Assembly (NCBI GenBank): GCA_017979445.1
Contig: CM030714.1
Location: 1,054,001-1,118,000 of the forward strand
DNA length: 64,000 nucleotides
From: Akebia trifoliata
Taxonomy: Eukaryota; Streptophyta; Magnoliopsida; Ranunculales; Lardizabalaceae
Reading direction: 5' to 3'
The notes under the pieces are model-generated. The model worked only from the letters and a program-made list of their open reading frames with translations, made no database searches and was not told the origin of the DNA. Every line of letters begins with the position of its first letter. Within the stretch, counting starts at the first letter, position 1. A program made the position numbers and the translations under genes. Below are positions 10,014 through 23,605 of the stretch, in pieces.

Positions 10014-13000
10014 CTAGAATGACATTTCGAGTGCCTCGTAATCAGGAGTCTTGTATGGGAATCCTGATTCATCACTTGAACGCCTTTTGACTACACTTGC
10101 CCTTTGCATTAATCGAACCAGCGCTTGCACAACTTCAGACATAGGTGGCCGAAACTCTGGCTCCGGCTACATAAACCATGAAAACTATTGGTTTGAGAAA
10201 TATCTATTACATTCTAGTCATAGATATCTGATATTAAAGACAAAAGAATGAGAAAACCAGAAGAAAAAAAAAATTTTGACTTTTACAAAATAGGAAAATG
10301 TTGTCGATACTCAATATACCCTACAGTGGAGCACCTATGAGGCATTCCATGCCAGTAAATGGAAGTCAACCTATTGGTTGTGGGTGATACCCTATTAATC
10401 ATACAAATTGGACAACCTAAAACTTCCAGATTATTCATTGTATTTACTTATCTTCTGAAGGGTAAATCATTTCTTTTGCCGATCACTCTTTTTATTTTAA
10501 ACCTGCGGTGAAGGGCTGTCTCATCTCTACCTGACAATTTTTTGAACTATGACCCATCCATCCAAGTACTAGTTGAAGATTTGGCAGTACTGACTCCTGC
10601 TCAATTCATAGGTGGGGACATTTGTAGTTGGCATGATGAATACAGGACATTAGACATCTAAATGGACTGATAGCTAAGACCATTTATTGAAACACTCACA
10701 ACTTGTATGGAGTTTCGTGTCGTAACCATAACCACTATACCAATAGTAGAAATAAGTAGTCTAAGAATTCAGTAGAAACAAAACTGAGTCTAATATAGTA
10801 GTGAAAATTTTCTTTGTGAGCATCAGTAAAGAAGCAGACCTGAACGCATAGGGCAATGATGTCAGCAAAACGTGAAAGAGACTTTGCAGGATAGATGCCA
10901 TTTAGTGATGGATCGACCATTTTTGCCAATGAGTCAATATCATGTAGCTGGGGAGTAGCCCATCTCACAAGAGACTGTTCTGATCTTACCCTTGAACTGA
11001 AGAATCACAATAAAATTTAAAAAATAAAAATAAATAAAAAATCATCAATAGGTTAAAAAAGACATGAAAACATTATCAGAAGAGAGGATAAGATAATGTG
11101 ATCAAGGGATTACCTGTCCAATGGTTTCCGACCTGTCAATAGTTCTAACATCACTACTCCAAAACTATAAACATCACTTTTTACAGTGTAAATTCCAGAC
11201 ATTGCAAATTCGGGGGCACTGTAACCAAACGAACCAACCATCTGAGTTGAAACCTGTCAAACATGTATTCGAGCATTAGATTAAGGCAACCACCTCATCA
11301 TGCCCAAAATCACAACAGTGAAATTTATTATGAAATTCTTGTTTGCATAAAAGAAGTATTCTCAACCCAAAATGTTATCCCAATTGATTAATTGATGCGG
11401 CCACTAGTCGTACGGGCCATGGTTCGTACCAACAGGATGACAGTAACCCATTGGTGTTCTGAATTCTCACCTAAAGATGACTAGATTTTTTCTAGCAATA
11501 TTTTTGTCAGACAGTTGGAAAAGATAGATGTATTGGGTTAGGGCACAACAGATCTTTGACCATGGACAAACATGTCTATCATTTACCTGTCGCTCAGTGT
11601 TTGGTGATAGTGCAGCTAGACCACAATCTGACAAGTGGGGGTTAAGCTCTTCATCAAGCAAAATGTTTGCCGACTTTAAGTTTTTATGTACAACAGAAGG
11701 CAAGCATACTTCATGCAAGTACCTGAATAGAGAATTACGATTAAGCACCAATTAGAGAGGAACTGCTGGAGTCAGGGCAAACAAAACTTTGAGCAGTCAC
11801 ACATCACAACAGACTTACTCTAGAGCCCTAGCGGTGCCAAGTGCTACCTTAACACGAGCATTCCATGTAAGTACTTTGCTGCTATCATCGGCAAAGTGTA
11901 ACATGTCATGCAGAGTGCCATTTCCAAAATACTCATAAACCAGAAGGCGCTGCCCGTGCTCAGAGCAATACCCCATCAATGTAACAATGTTTGGATGCCT
12001 CAGGCGTGACATGTTCGAAATAGCTTCAAGAAAATTATCTTCCTCCTGTAATGAAAGTGCTGCGCTATCGATCTTCTTAATAGCCAGAATCTAGACAAAA
12101 CAAAACATCTCAATGAGTAATTTGTTAGCTTAATATTATGCATAAGGAGAAAGAAAAAAAAAAAGGTGTGTAAAAGAAGGTAGTTGCAGAATAAGATTTC
12201 TACATGCACAAAGTAAACAGGTAGCCTTTACCATTTTAGACTCACACGCCGAACCATTTCAGACGACAGGTAGATCTGAAACAAAGAAGAAGATACCCCC
12301 CCCTTCTAAAAAAAAAGGGTTGTAGTTGTTGTAGGTTAGGTGGAACCAAATTGGTGGCAACAAAGCTGAGGCACAAAACACTATCCAGCTGTGCTATGGC
12401 TCAAACCCCAATCCTCAAGTTTCTATGGAGAGATATAATTGCTACACATGATACGCACTCCAGGAAAATTCGGTAAAGATTGACCTATACAAGCCAGGCC
12501 AGAACCCATTTGACCATATATAGTGAGGGAAGTACATAGATCCAAGCCTACTGTCCTGGTTGAATTATACATCAACTTCAAAAGTGGTCACATAGAAGAA
12601 GAGTCAGCAAACTTGCTCCAAAAAACATGGGAAACACTGGTGAGAGACAAGGGAAGTTGTGTTTGTGTGTTAAAATCTGGTCAAGCAATGACAAGTATCC
12701 AAGCATTATAACCACAAATTTCAATACATCATCAATATGATAAGATTCCTTTTAGAGTTTCATAGAAAATCGAATTCCTCTTTAAAACAAATGTCTCCAA
12801 AACTAATGTCCAATCAATGCCTAATACTAAAAAATATGTTTTAACCAATTGTATAAGATAGAGAATGTAAGAAGTCAGAAATGAAGTTTAGCTGAAAAAA
12901 ATTGCAACCCATGCAGCCACTCCCCTCATGAGAATAGGAATAATGGAAAAGGATCAGATAGCTACACTGTCAAACTTAATTCCAACCAATCAGCTGGGCC

Positions 13001-16000
13001 CATTGAACTACCATTCTTACAGCAGAACTTAAACATCTTGCTCATTTTCTGTTGGGAAGTATGAGTTCAATTAACCCCAGAAAAACAAAATAAAATAAAA
13101 AGATCACAACATATAGGAAAACGAAGATTTTAGTGTGCAACACCTAAGACAGTTGATGAATGAAGATCTTGTTTACCTTTCCATTAGGAAACTCTGCTCT
13201 GTAAACACGACCAAGAGAACCTTCACCAACAAGATATTCCTGACTAAAACTGTTTGTTGATGCTTGAAGAGAAGCAACAGTATAGGAAGTTGCAGTAATA
13301 GGGGCTTTGGGCCTCTTTACCGACCCCATGTTCACAGGTGCCCATTTTTCTGCAGGTAGGGGTCTCAGATCTGTTACGGTAGCCATACTTTTGACCCTTT
13401 GCTCATGCATATCTGTGTTGACTGCAAAAACAAGAGAAAAATGTATGGATCAAGGAAAACGCCTGCTTGCTAACATGAGCACTTTCATCATCTGTGAAAT
13501 ACAAGAAAAATCTACAGTTTAGGGACACGATACAAATGTATTCAGAAGATATATTCCTTGGCATCTCTAAAGTAACAAAATCGTGCAGATCCCCAAATAA
13601 AGGTATGTGCAAGAGTTCGAAAAAGAAATCAAATATTTGAACACATTGGAAATCGATACGATCCCATCTCAGCTGCCCCTCTCCCCCTCCCACAAGAAGA
13701 AATTAAAATTATAAAAATAAATGAATAAAAGGAATTATCATGGTCCCTGACCATGGAAGTCAAAACTACAGACCTTACAAAATAATGAAATTATATGTTC
13801 ATGAGTTCACCATGTTTACCATCAATTTGGTATAATGTAAATAAATCTATAACAAAATGTTCCATGGGAAATTCTTTTAAATTCCCATCGGTTGGGAAAA
13901 TGGTCTGTTGGATGCATTTATTAAATGTTTGATTAAAAAAATGGTTTGAAATGGCTAACATGACACCCATTTGAAATTGCTGATGCAAGATTTATAACAC
14001 AAAAAAAAAAAGTAAGGAGAATCATTAAAAGCTCCTTGCTTATTCACTGGGCTTTTTTTGGGTATTGACTACAAGCATCCAACCTAAAGATTGGGATCTC
14101 TCTATCAATAGTACATTCCACATCCAAAGCTTTATGAACTTGAATATTTGACAAGGCCTCACACTCAGTCAAAGGATGACACTAGAGAAAGCATGTTCGA
14201 CGAAAAAAGACTACTCAAATGGTCTCAAGTGCGTTTTCTCACACACAATGAAAGAGACTCTCAAGTCTTGCGAGCATCGCAATGCATAAATCTTAGAAGT
14301 GTTCCATTTGGATAGGGACCTAATTTCTGCTCCTCCCTATTCATTGGATGGGCTCATGAGAATTGAAAGCAACACCAGCTATCGTGATCTGCAATCACTT
14401 TTTGGTCAAAGCCACTTCCAAGAGCCAAGTATTGGATCGTACAACTTACATCAGAACCCCAAAATGACTACTTTCATTATCACAAGTCTATTATAAATAA
14501 GGATGAAGAAATTGATGAAGATGTTGCCCATAGAATCAGAATTGGATGGATAAATTGGAGGTAAGCTTTTGGAGGGTTATGTAACAAATGCATACCAATC
14601 AAATTAAAAGGATTTTTCTTTTTTCAAAAGACAGTAGTCACCAACTATGCTTTATGGAGAAAAATGTCAGATGGTCAAGAAGCATAATACTAACAAATGA
14701 GCACAACAGAGATGAGGATGTTGAGATGGATGAGTGAAAAGATTAGGAAAGATAAAATAAGAAATGAGTGCATTCGAGAAAATGTAAGAGTAGCTCTAAT
14801 AGGTGATAAACTAAGGAAAAGTCACTAAAGGCCGATTACAACCTTGGATAAAAGAAATATTCAAAAGTTGAAGGTCCTAAAAGAGCAAGAGGAAGATGCA
14901 AAAGAACATGGATGGGAATAGTGAAAGCAGTTAGGAACTCACTTTCAATAACAAAAGACTTGGCTCTGGAGAAAGTGGAATGGAGGAGCATGATTCATTT
15001 AACCACCATCAAATCTTTGGGATAGTAGTTGTTGTTTTATCAGCTGATATATATTCGACTTTGAATGGAGGAAAAAAACAGAAGACCACAACTTTTAGGG
15101 ACATAAATCAGGATAAAAATGTAGATTGAGTCTATTAAATTGCCTTGATAACCCTGCCAGAATGATGAAAGCTACCTTCTTGCTACCTGAAATAATTCAT
15201 AATCATGTGCAACCAAAGATTCCTCAGATTGTAGCCCCCCACAAAAAATAGGTAAGACAGACACCCCGAACAAAATTGAGATCTAAAATTCTATAGGGAC
15301 GGACAAGACATTTGACTTTGTGTTAACTAGAATTTATTGAAATTATTAGTGAAAGTCACTTGCAGTTTTAGCAAAATGGATTCACAAGAGTTAATAAAGT
15401 ACAAAACCAGATAAGGGAAAACAAAATGGCACATGTGGTTACATCTTGTAGTTTCAAAATAGTTCCCAAAGGTATTATTAAATCATACCAGTTTGCACAT
15501 ATGTAACATAAGAACGATGTAAGTGCTAGAACTGAGTAATACGTCAGAAAAAGTTATTAAGCAATAAGAAAAGAAGGAATGTGACATCTCTCACTTCTGT
15601 CATGTGGAATATTAAGCTAATATTAGTAAACTAAAACGTATTCCGTCATTCAGATTTTTATGACAAAACATTCTTGCCCCACTCAGAATGTCACATTGGA
15701 TTCAATAAACAAGGGAGTTTGCCTCTGAAAGAAAATAAAACTAAGATAGTGAAGAACTGAAGAACTAAATGAGTGAACTACCTTTATCTGCACCAATCGA
15801 AAGAGTTCCCATAGAAGCTCGTGTACTCCTTTCCTTATTATTTTTATCCTTTGAAAATTTCCGAAGGCAAAAAATAACAGCAAGCATTACACATAAAAGA
15901 ATCGTTATAGAACCCAGAACTATGCCGATTATAGGACCTGCCGTCAAACCCTTGTTGTTTTGATGATCGGAATGTGAATCTTGGACATTAGATCCGCTAG

Positions 16001-18949
16001 GTGTATTTGTGTGAGGCCTAGGATGGGTACGATTGTTATGAGATCTACTGGGAGGAGGTGAGTTATAAGGTGGCGGTGGAGGAGCGGGGCCATTGGCGAA
16101 GGAATTTCCATCATATCTGTTTTATTGCAAATGCAAAGTTGAAGAGAACATAAAAGTGTAATATAACAAAACAAATACGGATATCTGACAGGAAAATTAA
16201 TAGCTTACATAAAATTTGGAATTGAATTCAACTCTGATGGAATCCAGCCACTAAAATTGTTGTTTGCAATATTTCTGTCGGAAGTTGAGGATGTCAAAAT
16301 AACAAATAGGCAGACAAAAACTAAAAGCTTGACAGAAAAAATATGTAACGAGGATTGATTTTGTGTCAGACATGTATTGCAATGGACACTCCTCAACACA
16401 CATCCTTACATGTAAGATCAAAGAAGACTTCTGAAAGAGGGGTTGGCATAATCCTTCCTCCATATAATGATTTATTAAGTTGTTAAAACTTAAACACAAC
16501 AATGGTTCAATATTAGAAATTCATTTTTTTTACACTATGGTGTATAGAAATGTGTCATTTTCATATATTCCTTCCCTTATTTCAATATAGCTAAACTGTA
16601 TATTGTAACACATCTGTATGGATATGTCAATGTTTTGGTCTCCTCAAAGGTGTAATTGTCAGCCACCTAGAATTTGTGTTGGACACTGTCACACATGTCT
16701 GTCATCAAAAAAATAAAAATGGAGTACTTACAGATTAGTCAGAACCAGATCCGCAAGAACACTAATTGAACCTGTTAATTGATTGTTTTGCAAATAGCTG
16801 CCAGAGATACACAAATCACGAAATTTTGAACAACGAAAGTATACAGGTCAACTCTAAATGAAACTTATTTGTCCTCCAGTGTACTCACAAGGTAGAAAGG
16901 TTGGACAAGGAACTAAATGAATTAGGAAGATCTCCAGTGAAGTTGTTGAAAGACAAATCCCTGCAATCCACACGCATAAACATCAAATGCAATCATGTGA
17001 TGTATGTTATCTGGATATTTCACTCAATAGTGGGAATGTTTTTCATGTAGTTAAACATAAGAAGTAATCCTTATCAGGGTATATTGGATAGTGTAAAATA
17101 ACCTCGCTTGCATTCCACATTTCAGCATATAGGAGGAGGCATAGGTTTCCATAAATGACATGTGCATGCATGCCCACGCCCACACATATAGATTGGAAAC
17201 TTTTCTAATATCACTCATTTTTTACCGTGTATATCACTGTTCAATGTTTAAACCACCAGAAGAAGGAAACACATAAAGATTTAATTCACAGGAAATTTTG
17301 GGGGGTTCTTTGTTTCATTTACTTCCATAGATGGTCTCCTACCTCCTGCTTTGAATGCTTCTATTTTCCTTTTTCATGAAATATGTTTACATGAAAAAAA
17401 AAAAGAGTTTTATATATAGCATATCGGGTAACTAATTTTTGGCCTAGTTGAGTCCAACGGTTTGCCCAGCCAGCCCAAAATCTTAGGATAAGGCTTCGAA
17501 GGATGATGTATTGAAGTCCCCCTTGTTATTTTGAACCATGCGCACATATGTGTTTTAAGTTATAGGGAAAATGAGTATCATTCTCCTTATTTATTTCTCT
17601 TTTTTGATAGGTTCCTTATATTATTTTTTTTTCTTCAGCGTCCTTTAACAAAAGATCAATTTGGCGCTTATTTTCATTCGCAAAACATTCTTACGTTGAT
17701 AAAGACTGGGGAAGGATTGAATAAAACTCAATAAAGTCTTTTATTAAAGATTGAACTTATCAATTGAAATAGCATCTCTAGACCCCGAAAGGAGCCACCA
17801 CAATCATTTGTATATAGAAATCAGCAAAATTAAATAGGAAAAATCATGATATAAATGTCACTTAGAAGCCAGTAGGTATGCAAGCAAGATATTCATTCAA
17901 AAAATCAAAATAAATATATAAAAAATGAATTCATTCATAAGATCTTACAAGACTGAGAGACCCTGAAGATTTGCGAAAATATCCCCAATCGACAGTGAAA
18001 GCGAGTTGCGGCTAACATTCCTGCAATCAAGACATTAATGTTAAGCCACGAGTGTATCTTCTAAACTATCATCCAATTTACAAACTACTTACAAATAATT
18101 CAGTGAAACCGTGGTAGAAATAGAGTAAGGAAGATTCCCACTTAAATTGTTGCCTGCAAGATTTCTGCATTGTAGAATGGGGAATCATTAACACATCTCC
18201 CACAAAGCCAACAGCTCATAAGTGAAAAAGAAACGATAATTAAGTGATCGAGCATTACAGGTTTGTAAGATTTGGCGGCAATTGATATGGAATTGTATCA
18301 TGAATATTGTTGTTGCTTAAATCCCTAAACAAAAATAAAGAAAAATTAAATCAGTCCAATAAAGTTAAATTTTTTTACATTTGTCGAAGATATATGAGAA
18401 AAATGTTAAGTTTCTTACAGTGTTCTCAACATCAAGAGTTTCGAAAGCAAGTATCCCATTGTCCCATTGAGTCCCAGACCAGAAACCTGACTGTTATAGT
18501 TATCAAAAGAGCACCATTATCAACATAATTGAAATAAAATATCCTGAATTTCAGCCGAAACACCAGAATGAAATACATACGTACATCTCCACAACTGAGG
18601 ATCCTTCACAAGTGATTCCTTTCCATGATTCTCCACATGGATCACCGCCACTCGATTTCCATCCAGTTAGTTGAAGAGGACTGTTGAATGAGGTGTAAAC
18701 AACTTGTAGAGCATCAACTGCAAACCAACAAACAAACAAACAAACTTTTTAGACTCTAAAGAACTACAAATCAAACTAAGATCTCTCGATCGATCTCACA
18801 GAATGAACAATGGATGAAAAAGATCGATAGAGCTGTGAAAGTTAGTTACGGTCAGATGGATTGGTAGCTGCGAGAGTGAGAGATGGAAGAATGAGAACTG
18901 CGATTGCAACTAAGGCAGCAAAGAGAGAGTTCGGTCTGCTGTGCGCCAT
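10014..18949 (-). CDS. STRUBBELIG-receptor family (SRF) leucine-rich-repeat receptor kinase-like protein (complete, 16 exons)
   Basis: Exons are 18949-18850, 18717-18581, 18486-18419, 18324-18259, 18164-18093, 18020-17949, 16960-16889, 16797-16732, 16274-16209, 16116-15782, 13421-13177, 12090-11819, 11722-11587, 11253-11114, 10996-10840 and 10166-10014 (TAG). The total is 2157 nt, 718 residues, with every junction in phase. Order of parts: signal peptide (1-27); the N-terminal [20 protein letters not shown] motif; six to seven LRRs encoded by 66-72-nt exons with the SRF wording [19 protein letters not shown]; a Pro-rich stretch (250-262); one membrane segment (~301-324); and a kinase domain (~410-690). 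The P-loop is GEGSLGRVY and the ATP-site lysine is in AIKK (438). The HRD motif reads HKN (536-538) and DFG reads DCG (556-558), so the catalytic Asp is missing, as in known SRF/STRUBBELIG proteins that signal without kinase activity. Family members act in tissue morphogenesis at the plasma membrane. The C-terminus resembles the SRF6/7/8 group, but the exact member is uncertain. Confidence 0.93.
14505..15025 (+). mobile_element. RTE-type LINE remnant (C-terminal reverse transcriptase region) in SRF intron 10
   Basis: Broken frames read [17 protein letters not shown], then an [14 protein letters not shown] piece, then [20 protein letters not shown] and [15 protein letters not shown], and finally a [14 protein letters not shown] piece and [13 protein letters not shown]. 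This is the order found at the C-terminus of plant RTE LINE proteins. Stops and frameshifts interrupt it, and it lies antisense to SRF. Confidence 0.8.
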
Positions 18950-19259
18950 TGTTGTTGTTTGCAGAGTTAAAGCTCTGCTGTTCTAACAAGGATACATGAA
19001 CACCATGGAAATGCAGGAGAGAAGGAGAAGCTGAGAAATCTCAGATCTTAGTCTGCTTCGCTGGTTTTCGCCATTAAAGAAGGAAGAAAAGAGATTCGAA
19101 GCTTTCGGGAGCGAAGAGAGAGGAGAGAGAAAGAGTGTGTCGGCAAAAGCGTAAAGGACAGAGAGAAAATAAAAATAAATAAAAAGTCATGACTGCAAGC
19201 AAGCAAGGTATGGGTCTTCTCTCTCTCGTCTCTACCTGAACGTGGAAGCACGAGCATTT

Positions 19260-22200
19260 AAACCGGGGAATGAAAGTACCAAAATACCCATCCTATGAAA
19301 TGGTTATTGCGACCAAGCCACTACAATTTTTGATAACGACATCCAAATGCCGCTTGTCACCATCTTTGATATAAAACCGCCACGTGTTTATCATAACGCA
19401 CACTACCTTGTACGGACTACGGAGTGCCGACACTACATACACTAGGACTGTCAGCAGATCATGGTCGATCTGGGACCAGTTCGGTTCTAAAATAAGAATT
19501 GGATCGGATTATTTTATCAGTTCCCGGTACAATGATCCAAAACCGATCATATAACAATCTGATTGGGTTTGAATCTGATTAAATCCGATTTCACGTACAT
19601 ATTATGCGTAAGCTTCACATGTTTAAATAAAATATATGAGGCGTGCTAGAGTGACCTCAAGATTGGACCTCATGTCGTACATCCTGACGTGAAAATGTGT
19701 AGGAGCCATAGATATTTTTTGACACATATATCAATGAAAGTATCTATAATTTCTATACACTTTCACTTCAAGATGTGTGATATAAGGTACAATCTTGAGG
19801 CCACTTTAGCATTATTCAATATATAATGTAAAATTGATCTGACAAGTTATAAAATTGGTGATTTCTCATAAATAGCATTCATTTGAAGTTAACGTCCCCC
19901 AAAGCTCATTATCTTTAATCTCGATTTTTGGTGATGAGATTATCACCTGTCTACTATACAATTTGATTAATTGCATGATCTTTCTTTATTATTTCATAAT
20001 CTAAACTAATGAGAAGAAAATTAGTACAATTTTTACCTTGGTTGATTTTATCAAATAAATTCAATTAAAGATAATAAATTATTTATTTATTAAATAAATA
20101 AATAAAACAATTGTTCTCAACTGAATAAAAAATTTCTCAATCAAAGATATTTGTCAATAGGTTGAAAACAAGGGTATTTGGATCATTCTTTATCGTGATC
20201 TCTATGATTTATGAATTAAAAATTACTTTGAAACGAATTCGTATTGAATATGTAATTTTCAAGTGTATGATTGTTTATTTTTCTCAAAATTTATTTTCTC
20301 ACCTGAAACAAATTCCCTTGTTGGGAGGGAAAATATTTTCCTACCTTACACTCAAGTAAAAAAAAAACAAAAAACATTTTTTTCAAAAATTATTTTTCAA
20401 GAAATTCATTTTACTATAACCATACTCATAAGGAAAATATAATTTTCTCATAACTAATGCCTATCAACAATATAGACCTTCTAATAAAAGAATAATGTTA
20501 AGGTAGGTCTGTGTCATAAACACGGGGGTGTAATAATATTTGTCAAAACCCGAAAGGTATCTCTAAAATTACCCTTTATAGATTCCATACGTGTCAGTCC
20601 AAGAAGAGATGGGCCTGAGTGGAGCTTTGGGATGTCTTTGTCAAAACTTGATATTGAATCTTATTATTCTTTCCTCTTAACGAGATCAAAATGTTAAATG
20701 GAGAGACAATGAAATTACTAAAATGTGCAGTCCTTTAGGCTTTAGTTCTTTAGTACGCCACTTATTGACCTTGGTTGTATTTGACAACTTTTTACAGGCA
20801 GAGAATGTCTCTATCGTGACAGCTCGAAGCAAAAGGATGGAGATCTTATTTCCTCGTGTCAATAGTAAAATAAGAAAAAAAATTTTGACACACCAAATTT
20901 TTTATATTATGTGATATTAGATTGGCCTAATAGTTTAAAAACTCCTACTAGATCATCCGAATCTCAGAGGCAATTAGGTGAGATTGTTGACGTATGTGAG
21001 TTATCGATCACATTGGCTTGTCTGATATCAGTGGTTTGACAACCCTTTATTTCTACCTACATATTTATTCGATGGGTTTATAAAATTTTAGCAATTGATG
21101 TTGTAAGCATGCATCGATAAAAAAAAATGATTTTGGATAATCATTCACTCTCTAACAATGGATAGTAGAGACTCCATTCAAAGCAGCATGAATGAGTTCC
21201 CATGAAAATTAAGAAATCCAATTGTTGCAATTGTGACAGAAAAAGAACATAAATTGTATTTTTCTTCTTTCTTTTTTGCTTATCGTGAATATCCTCACCC
21301 TTCAGGTGTGATTAATCCCACGGTCACATGCACTACCCCCTCAAAATATCCTATGTGCAATTAGTTGAGTTGATGGCTGTGATACTATGTAAAATATCGA
21401 AATCTGATTTATTTTTTATGATGATTACAAGAAGTATAGGATTTATATAGACATTAATAACAAAATCTAATATATTAAATAATCTCAATAAGTTCAAATC
21501 TCTAATTAATCTACCCTATCTAAATCTTCAGAGATATGATTTGATGTATCATTGTATATCTTATTACAATACTTCACATCTAATACTCTTACATATACAA
21601 GTGGTTTTTGATTTCGATTGAGTTCTCCACAAGGATAAAATTACATGAACTTTGAGAGAATAAAGTAATAACTATGGATTGAAATAGTAAGCAAATTTTC
21701 AAAGACATCCTTTAGCCTCTGAAATGTTTTTATTGCAAGCCCTTATATGGAGCGTTCCTTTCCGAGAAAAAATAAAGTGATAAGATCAATATATGAAACA
21801 AGTCACGCTAAATGGCAAAAAAGAAAAAGTGAAGCAAGGGAGGAGGAGAAAAGAGAGAGGGTCCGTGGAAATAGGATTTCTGATATGATATTTCATAGTC
21901 TTAGAAGAAGTTCTTTAGAGATAGGGAGGAGAGCATAGAAATATGAGAGATCATAAAGACGCATATGGAAAAAGAGCAAGAGAGAGAACGAGACCACCAA
22001 GTTGTTTTTTCAAGATTGATGAATCTCTCACTCGTTGTATAAGTGGGAAAACTTTGAAAGATAGAAGTTATGCAGAGATTTTCCTGATATCTTGCTTCTC
22101 ACCAAATGTATTATTTACCCTACAAATCTTTCGAAGAAAATGAACTAACAAAGACAACAAAAAACGCACAAACACAAGGATTTACATGGTTTGTCAGTAT

Positions 22201-22824
22201 GTCTACGTCCACGGATCAAAACAAGAACAATCACTAGTTTCTCTCAAGTTTTATAGTCATATAGATCTCTATTTATAAAGTTAGGAGTCGCTAAAACACG
22301 TTTACCTCCCCAAAATAGAAACTCTCAAAAAATAAAAAATCTATAAGAAAATATTACACGATTAACCCCTAACGAGAAACACTACTCCCTTGTACCCCTA
22401 CAACTTTGTGTAACGCAATAGAATACAAGACAACTCATACACATTTACATATAGAATACAATTGTGGATCCCACTCTATTTGTCTTATGATTTATATCCC
22501 ATAAACAATGTATCTCGAGGACATGTCTTCTCTATCTTTTCAAAAATACCCCTAATTTTATTCTCTTTCTTTTACCCTTTATCAATATTACCCCTCAAAC
22601 TTTATTATCTTTTCTCTTCTCCTCGTTTCCTAATATAAAAATATATCTCTAACTTTATTATTTTTCTTGTTTTACCCCTTTAAATTCAAAAAAGATGCCC
22701 ATGAGCACGGACTAGAATTTGTCAATTTTCCATTTGTCTTGACTTTTATACCCTCATATAGAAAATATCTTGAGGATAATCGTATTGCTTTTTGTCTTCT
22801 TCTTATTCAAAGAATACCCCTAAG
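19260..22824. other. Gene-free AT-rich region
   Basis: This lies upstream of the SRF gene. It contains the palindromic MITE at 19645-19826, a possible decayed LTR around 22140-22450 (the words ACATGGTTTGTCAGTATG and CTACGTCCACGG resemble the solo LTR at 33337), and otherwise unrecognised AT-rich DNA. Confidence 0.5.
19645..19826. mobile_element. Palindromic MITE, family P, copy 1
   Basis: The left arm TGCTAGAGTGACCTCAAGAT is inverted at the right end, and complementarity continues through most of the ~180-bp unit (GTCGTACATC against GATGTGTGA; GTGTAGGAGCCATAGAT against its partner). A second copy is at 28595-28775. Confidence 0.7.
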
Positions 22825-23605
22825 TAGGGGTGCAACTTGGTTCGGGTTGGTTCGGATTAGAGCAAAATCAAAATCGAACCGATCAAGATCGGTTCCATCG
22901 TATGAGAACCATAACCGAATCGAATTGTTCTAGAACCAAACCAATCCAAACCGACCTTACTTCGGTTTGGTTTGGTTCGGTTCGATTCCATGGTTTGGTC
23001 GTAAATCGCAGCCGCAGTCGCAGCCACAGCTGGAGAGAGAGAAAGAGAGAGAGGAACCTATTGCAGGTCGCAGCCGCAAGAGAGAGATCTGTCGGTCGTA
23101 GAGACGATGATGAAGGTTTGATTTTAGCCAGCGGTAGTCGCTTGCAGAGACGTGAGAGATGAGAAGTTTTAGCCGACGGTAGCCGGTCACAGAGATGATA
23201 GTAAGGGTTTGGTTTTAGTTGGTGGTAGCCGCTCGCAGAGAGAGAGAGAGTGTGTGTGTGTGTGTGTGTGTGTATGTGATAAGGGGTTTTAGTCGGTGGT
23301 AGCCGGTGGCAACCGCTGGCAGCCGTTGGTAGCCTGTAGCAGAGATGGGAGAGAGACGAGGGTTCGAACAGTTTGGTTTTGTTAAAAATGAAAAATGAAA
23401 AATGAAAAAATATACATATATTGGTTTAGCTTTCGGGTTGGTTCGATTTTTTATATTATTTGAACCGACAACCGAACCGAATATATCGATTTCTTATTTT
23501 TAAAATCCGAAACCGAACCGATATAAGTATAAACCGAACCAAACCAATCCAAATTCCACTGTTTGGTTCGGTTCTCGGTTTGAACCGAATTAAGTTGCAC
23601 CCTTA
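22825..23605. mobile_element. Non-autonomous hAT-type element, 781 bp, 8-bp TSD
   Basis: The ends TAGGGGTGCAACTT and (reverse complement) TAAGGGTGCAACTT are inverted repeats flanked by the perfect 8-bp duplication CCCCTAAG at 22817-22824 and 23606-23613. An 8-bp TSD with YAGGGGTG ends is characteristic of hAT transposons. The subterminal zones are crowded with GGTTCGG/CCGAACC words. The middle has imperfect GTAGCCG-bearing repeats and a GA/GT microsatellite (about 23237-23274). No transposase. Confidence 0.88.

Noticed and set aside
22667..23190. Arg/Ser-rich open frames (88-110 codons)
   Set aside because: They read through the GGTTCGG-rich and GAGAGA-rich interior of the hAT element; composition explains the open frame.
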